DNA from: Deinococcus aestuarii
GTDB lineage: Bacteria; Deinococcota; Deinococci; Deinococcales; Deinococcaceae
Assembly: GCF_018863415.1 (NCBI RefSeq)
Contig: NZ_JAHKSN010000008.1
Coordinates: 105,156 to 169,155 of the forward strand
Reading direction: 5' to 3'
Length of the DNA: 64,000 nt
Below, one piece after another: positions 32,904 through 42,046 of this stretch. Both the position numbers and the translations under genes were made by a program. The notes beneath the pieces are model-generated. The model made no database searches, was not told the DNA's origin, and saw only the letters and a program-made list of their open reading frames with translations. Numbering within the stretch: the stretch's first letter is position 1; each line of letters starts with the position of its first letter.

Positions 32904-33584
32904 TCAGTCCTGCGCCTGCACCTCGGCCTCCTCCTGCCGCGCCTGCCACGCCGCGTAGGTCAGGCGGTCGAGGGAGAAGGTGTCGCGCGTGCGCGTGTAC
33001 GTGCCCCGCCCGCCCATCCGTCCCACCAGATCGAGGGCGGCGGTCTCGACGTGGTGACGTTCCAGGTTCTGCACGGCGTCGGCGCGCAGGTGGAGGCCCA
33101 GCACCTCGCCGAGGATGACGCGGGTGCGCCCGATCACGACCGTCCGCACCTCGCGGCACTCCAGGCTCGCCGGGCTCTGCGCCACGCGCGGCACGCGCAC
33201 GCGCACGCCGGGGGCGAGGGCCACGCCCAGCGTCTCGGGTTCGCCCAGCTCATACGGAAAGTCGATGGCGGTCGCGTTCATCACGGGGGCGAGGTCCAGG
33301 CTCACGAGGTTGACCGTGAACTCCCCACCCCGCCCGATGTTGAGCGCGGTGTCCTTGGGCGTGCCGTCCGCCCGGTCGCCCGGCCCGAAGGCCACGACCG
33401 CCGGGTCCGAGCCCATCAGGCCGAAAAAGGAGTAGGGGGCGAGGTTGACGTGCCCGCCCCCTCCCAGCGTGCCCACCCAGGCGACGGGACGCGGCACGAC
33501 CACCCCGGCGACGAGCTTGTAGACCTCGGCGGGGGCGAGGGCGGAGAAGTCGAAGTGGAGGTGGGACGCCCCGGAAACGGTCAT
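32904..33584 (-). CDS. Flavin reductase-like FMN-binding protein
   Basis: 226 residues, flavin_reduct domain from about 15 to 170. Conserved elements are VPRPVAWVGTLGGGGHVNLAPYSFFGLMGSDPAVVAF and KDTALNIGRGGEFTVNLV, typical of the flavin reductase family that binds FMN in a split barrel. It could be a free-standing NAD(P)H:flavin oxidoreductase. The start at 33584 has TACCCT five bases upstream. It is divergent from xseB with 43 bases between starts. Confidence 0.88.
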   Translation of the reverse strand: MTVSGASHLHFDFSALAPAEVYKLVAGVVVPRPVAWVGTLGGGGHVNLAPYSFFGLMGSDPAVVAFGPGDRADGTPKDTALNIGRGGEFTVNLVSLDLAPVMNATAIDFPYELGEPETLGVALAPGVRVRVPRVAQSPASLECREVRTVVIGRTRVILGEVLGLHLRADAVQNLERHHVETAALDLVGRMGGRGTYTRTRDTFSLDRLTYAAWQARQEEAEVQAQD

Positions 33585-33615
33585 GGCCCAGGGTAGCCCC
33601 TCCCGGGAGGGACGC

Positions 33616-33621
33616 TATGCT
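33616..33621 (+). promoter_or_regulatory. -10 element TATGCT deciding the xseB GTG start
   Basis: TATGCT, six bases, then GTG at 33628. The same hexamer with the same six-base spacing precedes the next gene (33908-33913, ATG at 33920). The intervening CGGGAG also resembles a weak Shine-Dalgarno. Confidence 0.5.
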
Positions 33622-33627
33622 CGGGAG

Positions 33628-33894
33628 GTGCCGGACGCTCAGCCGCTGACCTACCGCGAGGCCTACGCGCGGCTTTCCCGCATCGCCGCCGAGCTGGAGA
33701 GCGGGGACGCCGACCTCGACCGGGTGCTCCCGCTGCTGGAGGAGGCGAGAACCGCCTACGCCGCCTGCCGGGACCGCATCGAGGCGGTGCGCGCCGTGCT
33801 GGCGGGGGAGTGGGCCACCACCGAGCCGGACGGGGACGAGGACGACGAGGCGGACGATCCCCCCGGGGATGACCCGTACGCCGACCCCTTCTGA
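33628..33894 (+). CDS. xseB: Exodeoxyribonuclease VII small subunit
   Basis: 88 residues. The helical hairpin pattern LTYREAYARLSRIAAELESGDADLDRVLPLLEEARTAYAACRDRIEAV is the XseB signature, with a variable acidic C-terminus (DEDDEADD). XseB is required for the stability or activity of the XseA exonuclease VII, which degrades single-stranded DNA. XseA is not in this window. The GTG start is six bases after TATGCT. The acidic tail is unusual but common in this genus-like setting. Confidence 0.88.
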   Translation: MPDAQPLTYREAYARLSRIAAELESGDADLDRVLPLLEEARTAYAACRDRIEAVRAVLAGEWATTEPDGDEDDEADDPPGDDPYADPF

Positions 33895-33919
33895 CGGGCG
33901 CTGGGCGTATGCTCGCCCC

Positions 33920-34552
33920 ATGAGGAACGCCCGCCCCTCCGCCGCGCCCCCCGCCGAGACGCTCCGGGCCCCCAGGGTCAATCCGCTCGTGTACCGCCTC
34001 GTGGTGATCGTCACGACGCTGCCGATCTTCCTGCGCGGGCAGAGCATCGAGGTCCACGGGCGCGAGCATGTCCCGCCGCCGGGCACGCCGTTGATCGTCG
34101 CCGGAAACCACCGCACGGGCTTCGACCCCTTCCTGATCGCCTCCAGCCTGCCGCCGGGCCGCTACATGCAGTTCATGGCGAAAAAGGAACTCTTCGTCCC
34201 GGTGATCGGCCCCATCATCCGCGCGGGCGGGTCCTTCCCGGTGGACCGCAGCGCGAACGACTTGGGGGCGGTGCGGACCAGCCTGCGCGTTCTCCAGGCG
34301 GGTGGAACGCTCGGCATCTTTCCCGAGGGCACCCGCGGCGGCGGAGAATTGCAGGGCGGCGTGGCCCTCCTCGCGCTCAAGGGCAAGGCACCCGTCCTGC
34401 CGGTGGGTCTCAGCCGCGTGGGAAGACGCTGGATCGTCCGCTTCGGCGAGCCCGTCGATCCCACCGGGGGCATCAAGGCCCTGACCGCCCAGATCGGCGA
34501 GCGCATCGCCGCCCTCGCGGAGCCGGGGGGGGAGGTCGTCCGCTCACGGTGA
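33920..34552 (+). CDS. 1-acyl-sn-glycerol-3-phosphate acyltransferase-like (PlsC family)
   Basis: 210 residues. The acyltransferase box 1 is NHRTGFDP (HX4D), the acceptor-binding FPEGTRGGGEL is box 3, and box 4 is APVLPVGL. Residues 25-40 are a hydrophobic membrane-associated segment. It would acylate lysophosphatidic acid or a related lysolipid at the cytoplasmic membrane. The start is six bases after TATGCT (33908-33913), so it can be transcribed on its own from a leaderless promoter, 25 bases after xseB. Confidence 0.87.
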   Translation: MRNARPSAAPPAETLRAPRVNPLVYRLVVIVTTLPIFLRGQSIEVHGREHVPPPGTPLIVAGNHRTGFDPFLIASSLPPGRYMQFMAKKELFVPVIGPIIRAGGSFPVDRSANDLGAVRTSLRVLQAGGTLGIFPEGTRGGGELQGGVALLALKGKAPVLPVGLSRVGRRWIVRFGEPVDPTGGIKALTAQIGERIAALAEPGGEVVRSR

Positions 34553-34564
34553 GGGAGGCCTCGC

Positions 34565-34700
34565 CGGGGCTAGAGTGGCCCGAGGGCGGGCGTGGGGGAA
34601 GCCGGTGGAACTCCGGCACGGCCCGCGCAACGGTGAGGGTGCTCCTGTGGGGCCCCCGAGTCCGGACACCTGCCCCGTCCGGGCCGCACTTCCCCGACCG
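34565..34700 (+). ncRNA. Cobalamin (adenosylcobalamin) riboswitch
   Basis: The conserved core GGGAAGCCGGTGGAA-CTCCGGCACGGCCCGC and the CAACGGTGAGG segment match the receptor core. The B12 box, AGTCCGGACACCTGCC (34659-34674), is present. It precedes a B12-type ABC permease and ATPase, so it very likely senses cobalamin and represses the importer. The boundaries are approximate. No typical U-run terminator is seen after it; a hairpin at 34787-34806 is the candidate expression platform. Confidence 0.92.
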
Positions 34701-34786
34701 GAGCGGCCCGTGCCCCGACCTCCCGCGGCCTGGAGGAACGCGCCCGGCGCCTGCCCCCTCCCGGGTGGGCCCTGGGCGTGCCCCCT

Positions 34787-34806
34787 CCGCCCCTCACCGG
34801 GGGCGG
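34787..34806 (+). promoter_or_regulatory. Candidate expression-platform hairpin of the cobalamin riboswitch
   Basis: CCGCCCC-TCACCG-GGGGCGG, perfect 7-bp stem, located about 15-40 bases before the GGGGAGGA Shine-Dalgarno of the leader ORF. It might act by occluding the ribosome binding region or as a pause hairpin; the mechanism is not shown by the sequence. Confidence 0.4.
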
Positions 34807-34842
34807 TGCCTCCTTGGCCGCGCGGGGAGGAACGAGACCCCC

Positions 34843-34902
34843 ATGCCCCGACCCCCGACCCTTCCAACCCCCTTCGGCCCATCGGGGCGCGATGAGCCTT
34901 GA
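34843..34902 (+). CDS. Short leader ORF coupled to the B12 permease gene
   Basis: 19 codons, starting with ATG 15 bases after GGGGAGGA and ending TGA at 34900-34902. It is proline-rich (MPRPPTLPTP start). Its stop lies just beyond the permease ATG (34892), overlapping it by 11 bases. The permease itself lacks a Shine-Dalgarno, so translation coupling through this leader is plausible. It is too short to be judged by codon use alone. Confidence 0.45.
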   Translation: MPRPPTLPTPFGPSGRDEP

Positions 34903-35917
34903 ACGAGAGGGCCGCGCGCCCGCCCTCCCCGCCGCCCGCCCCCGCGTCCTCGGGCGCACCCTCGCGCTGGTCTGCGGGCTTCTCGCCGCCCTTGTGCTCG
35001 CGGTGGGGGTGGGGAGCGTGACCATCCCGCCGGGAGAGGTGGTGGGGGCCATCTGGCGCGGGTTGAGCGGCGCGGAACTCGCCGGAAACGACGTGATCGT
35101 GTGGCAGCTCCGCCTGCCGCGCGTGGTGATGGCGGTGCTCGTGGGCGCGTGCCTCTCCGTGTGCGGCGGGGCCTTCCAGGGGGTCTTCCGCAACCCGCTC
35201 GCCGACCCCTACCTCCTCGGCGCGGCGAGCGGGGCGGCGCTGGGGGCGACGGTCGGGATCGTGGCGGGGTGGCCGCGCCCCGTGCTTCCCCTGGTGTCGC
35301 TCGCGGCGTCCCTCGTGGCGGTCGTCCTCACGCTCGCCCTCGCGCGGGAGGGGCGGCGCTTTCCCACCACGCGCCTGATCCTGGCGGGCGTGGTCGTGGG
35401 AAGCGTCCTGAGTGCCTTCACCACCTTCCTGATCCTGCGCGGCGAGGACAGAGCAAGGCAGGTCCTCGCCTACACCCTGGGCGACCTGGGCTTCAGCGGC
35501 TGGCGCGACGTGGGGACGGTGCTGCCCTACGCGGTGGTCGGCTGTGGCGTGCTGATCGGGCTGGGCCGGGCGCTCGACACCCTGCAACTCGGCGACCTCA
35601 CCGCGCGCAGCCTGGGCGTGCCCGTGGAGCGCCTGCGCCTGATCGTCGTGATCGCCGCGAGCGTGGCGACCGCCGCCGCCGTCGCGTACGTGGGGATCAT
35701 CGGCTTCGTGGGACTCATCGTGCCGCATGTCGCGCGGTTGAGCTGGGGGGCGGGACACCGGGTCCTGCTGCCCGTCTCCGCGCTGCTGGGGGGGGCGCTG
35801 CTCGTCCTCGCCGACCTGCTGGCGCGCACGACCATTCTTTCGCAGGTCGGCGTGGTGACGACGCTGCTGGGGGGGCCCTTTTTTCTGTGGCTCCTGCGGC
35901 GGGGCGGGCGTGAGTAG
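34892..35917 (+). CDS. Cobalamin/iron-siderophore ABC transporter permease (BtuC/FecCD type)
   Basis: 341 residues with about ten membrane segments. The FecCD signatures are VWQLRLPRVVMAVLVGACLSVCGGAFQG and RNPLADPYLLG near residues 68-110, and IIGFVGLIVPHVAR near 268-281 (coupling region with the ATPase). It is under a cobalamin riboswitch, so vitamin B12 import is the best call. No substrate-binding protein gene is adjacent. The start at 34892 lies 11 bases before the end of the leader ORF. Its stop overlaps the ATPase start by eight bases. Confidence 0.93.
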   Translation: MSLEREGRAPALPAARPRVLGRTLALVCGLLAALVLAVGVGSVTIPPGEVVGAIWRGLSGAELAGNDVIVWQLRLPRVVMAVLVGACLSVCGGAFQGVFRNPLADPYLLGAASGAALGATVGIVAGWPRPVLPLVSLAASLVAVVLTLALAREGRRFPTTRLILAGVVVGSVLSAFTTFLILRGEDRARQVLAYTLGDLGFSGWRDVGTVLPYAVVGCGVLIGLGRALDTLQLGDLTARSLGVPVERLRLIVVIAASVATAAAVAYVGIIGFVGLIVPHVARLSWGAGHRVLLPVSALLGGALLVLADLLARTTILSQVGVVTTLLGGPFFLWLLRRGGRE

Positions 35918-36728
35918 GGCGGTCGGCGATCAGCCGTCAGCCGTCAGCGCAGAGACGCTGGAGGCGCGGGGCCTGCATGTCCGGGCGGGAACGCACCCGG
36001 CGGTGCGGGGGGTGAGTGCGGCGTTCCGGGCCGGGGAGTTCGCCGCCGTGATCGGGCCGAACGGGGCGGGGAAGAGCACGCTGCTGCGGGCGCTGCTGGG
36101 CCTGAGCCGCTCGGAAGCGGGGGAGGTATGGCTCTGCGGCCGTCCGCTCGCCGAGTGGACCCGCGCGGAGCGGGCACGCACGCTCGCCTACCTCGCGCAG
36201 GGGGAGGAGCTGCCGCTGGACGCCCGCGTGCGGGACGTGGTTTCCCTCGGGCGTGGGGCGGGGGCGTGGAGGTGGGGCCTGATTCCCACGCGGCCCTGGA
36301 CCCGGGCCGACGAGGACGCGGTGACGGCGGCGCTGGAGCGCACCGACACCCGGCATTTCGAGGACCGCCGCGTCCGCGAGCTGTCGGGCGGGGAGCGGCA
36401 GCGGGTCTCCCTGGCCCGCGCCCTGGCCGCCGGGCCCCGCTTCCTGCTCCTCGACGAGCCCACCAACCACCTCGACCTCGCCTACGGGCTGGAGGTGGTG
36501 CGCCACCTGCGCTGCGAGGTCGCCGGGGGCCTCGGTGTCGTCGCCGTCCTGCACGACCTCAACCTCGCCGCCCGCGCCGACCGCCTGCTGCTGCTCGCCG
36601 GGGGCCGGGTGCTCGCCCAGGGGACCGCCGCGGAAGTCCTCACCCCCGCCCACCTCCACGCCGCCTACGGGCTGCGGGCGAGGGTCACGCGGGACGGGGA
36701 GCGCCTTCTCGTCATCCCGGAGGACTGA
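35910..36728 (+). CDS. ABC transporter ATP-binding protein (B12-type importer)
   Basis: 272 residues. Walker A is GPNGAGKSTLL (about 49-59), the signature motif is ELSGGERQRVSLARAL and Walker B is FLLLDEPTNHLD. It energises the permease upstream. The GTG start overlaps the permease stop. Codons about 4-14 (GDQPSAVSAET) are encoded by a copy of the TCAGCCGTCAGC repeat, so the first ~15 residues are probably dispensable, or the true start is the nearby CTG. Domain length is otherwise standard. Confidence 0.93.
   Translation: MSRAVGDQPSAVSAETLEARGLHVRAGTHPAVRGVSAAFRAGEFAAVIGPNGAGKSTLLRALLGLSRSEAGEVWLCGRPLAEWTRAERARTLAYLAQGEELPLDARVRDVVSLGRGAGAWRWGLIPTRPWTRADEDAVTAALERTDTRHFEDRRVRELSGGERQRVSLARALAAGPRFLLLDEPTNHLDLAYGLEVVRHLRCEVAGGLGVVAVLHDLNLAARADRLLLLAGGRVLAQGTAAEVLTPAHLHAAYGLRARVTRDGERLLVIPED
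35920..35950. repeat. TCAGCCGTCAGC repeat inside the ATPase 5' coding region
   Basis: Two tandem CAGCCGTCAGC cores, ATCAGCCGTCAGCCGTCAGC, at 35929-35948. It belongs to the same repeat family as 12374-12463, 45755-45779, 47143-47166 and 57164-57182. Confidence 0.65.
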
Positions 36729-36734
36729 ACCGCC

Positions 36735-37076
36735 TTGCCGCCGAAATACTTCAAGACCTCCGGTCATCTGCTCGTCTGCCAGGGCCCGAACTGCAAGGCC
36801 CGCGGCGCGGACTTCCTGTACCGCGCCCTCTGGACCCACCTGGAGCGCCAGTCGCTCGCCTACTACAAGACGGGCGGCAGCGTCCGCCTCACCGAGAGCG
36901 GCTGCCTGGGGGCGTGCAGCTACGGCCCGGCCCTCTGTGTGTACCGCGAGCGGGGGGGCAGGCTGGAGGAGGGCTGGTACGCGGCGGTGGACTTTTCCCT
37001 CGCCTCGTCGGTCGCGCGGGCGGTGCACGAGGGGGAAGCGTTGCCCCGGGAGCGGCGGTACGGGCCGGATGAGTGA
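36735..37076 (+). CDS. (2Fe-2S) ferredoxin-domain protein in the B12 transport operon
   Basis: 113 residues, thioredoxin-like 2Fe-2S ferredoxin fold. Four cysteines with the expected spacing: LLVCQGPNCKARGA (C15, C20) and SGCLGACSYGP (C57, C61). The start is a TTG, 12 bases after GGAGG, and only six bases after the ATPase stop. Such domains are found in cobalamin and electron-transfer operons; a role in reducing imported cobalamin is possible but not demonstrated. Confidence 0.75.
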   Translation: MPPKYFKTSGHLLVCQGPNCKARGADFLYRALWTHLERQSLAYYKTGGSVRLTESGCLGACSYGPALCVYRERGGRLEEGWYAAVDFSLASSVARAVHEGEALPRERRYGPDE

Positions 37077-37155
37077 AGCTCCGTCCCCCGTGCGGCGGGG
37101 TGGGCCTCATGTGGCCTGGGACAAAGGCCAGGCCGGGGGGGTGTAGAGAGGGGTC

Positions 37156-37512
37156 ATGGAGCCGGTCAAACTCATCTCTCTCTCCGTGAAACGCACCCGC
37201 CTGCGTCCGTGGATCGACTTCGGCGGCTTTTTCGCGTTCTTCGGCATCTCGGGGGTGGACCACGACCGCGAGCGCCGCGTCCAGAAGCGTTTCGAGGAGG
37301 AGTTCTACCCCCATCAGGTGACCGCGACGCTCTCGGCCCGCGTCGCCCCCGGCCCCTACGCCCTGGGCGGTCTGCCGGAGGAGGCCAACCGCCTGGGCTG
37401 GACCGTCCAGCCGAACGGCGCGGCGACCACCCGCCTGAGCGACGACGGCCTCGCCAGCCTGCGCGCGTGGATGGAGCGGGGATCACGGACGGTGCAGCCC
37501 ACGCCGCTGTAG
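37156..37512 (+). CDS. Hypothetical protein
   Basis: 118 residues, no signal peptide or membrane segment. A phrase PWIDFGGFFAFFGISG (about 18-34) is hydrophobic but short, and the remainder is mixed alpha/beta. I recognise no family. The ATG at 37156 has TAGAGA six bases upstream, an imperfect -10. The 178-base gap after it (37513-37690) holds no feature I can support. Confidence 0.55.
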   Translation: MEPVKLISLSVKRTRLRPWIDFGGFFAFFGISGVDHDRERRVQKRFEEEFYPHQVTATLSARVAPGPYALGGLPEEANRLGWTVQPNGAATTRLSDDGLASLRAWMERGSRTVQPTPL

Positions 37513-37690
37513 GGGCGTGAAGGACGGGGCGCGAAGGTGTTGTCATGCCGAGCGCCAGCGAAAGCTCCTCAGCCTGCCAGACCCATGTGAGCCCAGCTCT
37601 GGCGTTCATCGGCCCGCAGGACAAAGCTCAACCCCCTTCCCCAAAAGGCGTGGGGCAGAACTAAGCGGTCGTTTCACCCGCAGCTTTCCG

Positions 37691-38047
37691 TCACCGCCAC
37701 AGCCCACCCACCCAGGCCAACCCGAAGCACACGCCCGCCGCAATCAGGGCGGCCAACATGGGGGCGAGCGGCCACTCGATCCCCGGAGCCGCGCGGCCAA
37801 GCTTGTTCTGAGCGGCCGCCTCGGCTCCCGCCGTCCGCGACGTGCCGAGAGCCATCGCTCCAGCCAGGACGCACAGGACGGTGCCCGCGAAGTTGAGTCC
37901 GGCCAGCACACTCGCCAGCCCGTTCCTGAACAGCAGGAGGCCGAGGAGGGCCGAGACGGCGCCGAAGCCCACCCCGTAGAGTGCCCCGCGTCGGAGGGGG
38001 TCTCCTAGCGCCGCCCACCGCGTCCGGGGTTCAAGCGACGACTTCAT
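37691..38047 (-). CDS. Hypothetical membrane protein
   Basis: 118 residues. Three transmembrane segments are visible (about 22-42, 48-70 and 95-115). No family recognised. The start at 38047 is six bases after TATTCT (revcomp of 38054-38059), supporting leaderless transcription. It converges on the 37156 gene. Codon use matches its neighbours. Confidence 0.6.
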   Translation of the reverse strand: MKSSLEPRTRWAALGDPLRRGALYGVGFGAVSALLGLLLFRNGLASVLAGLNFAGTVLCVLAGAMALGTSRTAGAEAAAQNKLGRAAPGIEWPLAPMLAALIAAGVCFGLAWVGGLWR

Positions 38048-38107
38048 GGGGTCAGAATACTACCGCTACACAGGGCTCCGACCCTTATATTCGCGTCGAC
38101 CTCACCC

Positions 38108-39775
<1,668 letters not shown>

Positions 39776-39890
39776 GGCGCCCATTGTGCCGCACCGGGGC
39801 GGGGCAGCCGCGCGAGAATCCGCGGGGCGTGAACTTCATGTCCCCGCATCTGCGGCCACCTCCACCCGACGGTCCGCGTACCGTGGGGCC

Positions 39891-40898
39891 ATGAGGACCA
39901 TTCTGCTGACGGCCCTGCTGCTGATTGCCCCCTCCGTGAGCGCCCAGGGAGGGACGACCCCGGCCCCCCCACCCGCCCCCGCCGCGGCGAACACGGCGAC
40001 CCTGAGCCTCACCGCGCGGCCCGGCACGCTGGCCGAACTCACCCTGACCACCGTCACGCGCCTGACCCTGGAGGACGTGCAGGTGAGCGCCCCAGACGGC
40101 GCGGGCCCGGGCGAGGCGGAGCTGAGCGACCTGCGGCGCGGAATCGAGGAGACGCTGGGTCGGGTGGGCCCCCAGACGAGCGTCGGCAAGGCGTTTTACA
40201 AGGTTCAGGAGCGTGCCCCGGACGGCACCGTCACCCTCCTGAGCACGGTGGTCACCGACGTGCCCGGTCAGGGCCCCGTGGCCCTGCGGACGGTGCAGAG
40301 AGTCGCCCCGGACGGCACGGTGAGCCTCGTCCGGCTGGAGAGCGACAACCCGCTCGTGCAGTCGGTCCTCTCCGGCCTGAGCCCCGAGGCGCTGCGGGCC
40401 CAGGCGGGCGGGGGCGGAAGCGACCTGACGGGCGTGTACGGCCAGACCTTCACGGTGGGGCAGCCCGTGACCCGGACGGTCACGGTGGACGCCCAGGCGC
40501 TGCTGGGAAATCTCTTCGGGGCGGTCGCCGCCGGGCTGGGGGGCGGCCAGAATCCGCTCGGGCAGGTGCAGGCCAGCCCGCTGACCGTCACCACGACCAC
40601 GACCTACCGGGGCGTGAACCCCGCCGGGCTGCACGTGTTCGAGACGCGCAGCACCAACGCCGACTGGACGCTCGAATTCGGCGGTGAGGGCGCGGCGGCG
40701 GGCACCCCGCGCATCCGGCTCGACCTCCTCGGCGGCTCGACCGGCAGCGGCCTGAGCCTCTACCGCCAGGGCGGCCTCCCCGTGGGCAGCGCCCAGGTCC
40801 AGGCCACGCGCCTGCGGGTGAGCCTGACCCAGCCGGGCGGCGAACAGCTTCAGGTGCTGTTGCGCCTCGACCAGACCGTCACCCTGCGCCCTCGCTGA
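39891..40898 (+). CDS. Secreted protein of unknown function
   Basis: 335 residues with a Sec signal peptide (MRTILLTALLLIAPSVSAQ, cleavage after SA near residue 18). The mature region is rich in Thr, Gly and Val with beta-strand patterns (TLSLTARPGTLAELTLTTVTRL). No family is recognised. The ATG is six bases after TACCGT (39879-39884). It faces the uppS gene, with 25 bases between stops. Confidence 0.65.
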   Translation: MRTILLTALLLIAPSVSAQGGTTPAPPPAPAAANTATLSLTARPGTLAELTLTTVTRLTLEDVQVSAPDGAGPGEAELSDLRRGIEETLGRVGPQTSVGKAFYKVQERAPDGTVTLLSTVVTDVPGQGPVALRTVQRVAPDGTVSLVRLESDNPLVQSVLSGLSPEALRAQAGGGGSDLTGVYGQTFTVGQPVTRTVTVDAQALLGNLFGAVAAGLGGGQNPLGQVQASPLTVTTTTTYRGVNPAGLHVFETRSTNADWTLEFGGEGAAAGTPRIRLDLLGGSTGSGLSLYRQGGLPVGSAQVQATRLRVSLTQPGGEQLQVLLRLDQTVTLRPR

Positions 40899-40923
40899 AG
40901 GGAAAGGGCAGGGGCCCCCTCCG

Positions 40924-41754
40924 CTACTTCCCGAACCTCCGGTCGCGCCCCTGGAAGTCGCGCAGGGCCCGCAGGAAGTCCACCCGGCGGAAGCCCGGCC
41001 AGTACACGTCGCAGAAGTAGTACTCGGAATACACGCTCTGCCACAGCATGAAGCCCGAGAGCCGGATCTCGCCGCTGGTGCGGATGATGAAGTCGGGGTC
41101 GGGGATGCCCGCCGTGTACAGGTGCGCGCTGATGTGCTCGGGTTTCAGGTGCGCGACCACGTGCTCAAGCGTTCCGCCCGCCGCCGCCTGGGCGCTGAGG
41201 TGCTGCTTGACCGCATCCACGATCTCCTCGCGGCCCCCGTATCCCACGGCGATATTCAGCAGCATCCCGTCGTAGCGGGCCGTCTTCTCCTCCAGTTCGC
41301 GCAGGGCGTCCAGAACATTGACCGGAAAGTCGTGGTGCTGCCCGATGGCGCGCACCCGCACCCGGTTGGCGTGGATGCGCGGGTCGCGGGCGAGGTTGCG
41401 GGCCTCGCGGTCAAAGAGGCCCATCAGGTGGCGCACTTCCTCGGGGTCGCGGGCCACGTTGTCGGTCGAGAGCACCCAGATCGTCACCGCCGGGATGCCC
41501 AGTTCGAGGCACCACTGCAAGACCTCGTGCGCCTTGTCGATGCCGAACTCGTAGCCCAGTTCGCGCTCCACCCCGAGGGCCCGGGCGTAGCGGCGGTTGC
41601 CGTCGAGGATCAGGCCGAGGTGGCGGGGAAGCTTGCCGTGGCTTTTGACCGCCCGGGCGAGGCGTTGCTCGTAACCCCACAGCAGGGCGCCGCGTGCCGC
41701 GTCCCGCGTTTTCTTGGCGGTGCGGAGGGCGGCTTTGAGGGGCGGGCGGGTCAT
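40924..41754 (-). CDS. uppS: Isoprenyl transferase (UppS family)
   Basis: 276 residues. Catalytic aspartate D51 in LGLILDGNRRYARALG, the UppS allyl-binding signature, is present. Further on, TVWVLSTDN, ARYDGMLLNIAVGYGGREEI and PDFIIRTSGEIRLSGFMLW are the conserved cis-prenyltransferase motifs. It makes undecaprenyl diphosphate (or another cis-polyprenyl diphosphate), the lipid carrier of cell-wall synthesis. Ten bases separate TACACT from the ATG. Some Deinococcus genomes have two such enzymes, so the exact chain length is uncertain. Confidence 0.9.
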   Translation of the reverse strand: MTRPPLKAALRTAKKTRDAARGALLWGYEQRLARAVKSHGKLPRHLGLILDGNRRYARALGVERELGYEFGIDKAHEVLQWCLELGIPAVTIWVLSTDNVARDPEEVRHLMGLFDREARNLARDPRIHANRVRVRAIGQHHDFPVNVLDALRELEEKTARYDGMLLNIAVGYGGREEIVDAVKQHLSAQAAAGGTLEHVVAHLKPEHISAHLYTAGIPDPDFIIRTSGEIRLSGFMLWQSVYSEYYFCDVYWPGFRRVDFLRALRDFQGRDRRFGK

Positions 41755-42046
41755 GACGGGCGTCAGTGTAGCGCCTGGGGGGGAGGGCGGCTTCCCTCCA
41801 AAGGGGCAGGGGGCGCGGCGGCGGGCCAGCCGTGGTCGCGGGCCTGGAGCGTCCAGGTTGGGGGTCTGGACAGCAGCCTCTCTTCACTGTAACCCGCAGG
41901 GCCGCAGGGGGTGGGCGCCGACGTCCCCCGGCGACCCTCACCCCCGATGGGGCTCTTTTCGACCCCCGCACCCCGGCCAGAACGGGACCACCCCGACGAG
42001 GCCGTCCCGTCTGCCGAGGAGGTGCCCAGTTCGCGGCCCGTTCCCC
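41755..42046. other. Intergenic gap between uppS and rtcB
   Basis: No gene is supported. It contains a short CCTGGA-GCG-TCCAGG hairpin near 41843-41857, and a terminator-like CCCC-GAT-GGGG-CTCTTTT near 41942-41959 on the plus strand, which could end a small RNA starting upstream. There is no clear promoter, so this stays speculative. Confidence 0.3.

Noticed and set aside
34778..34891. In-frame upstream extension of the B12 permease beginning at 34778
   Set aside because: It would start inside the riboswitch expression region and add a proline-rich stretch with no permease features.
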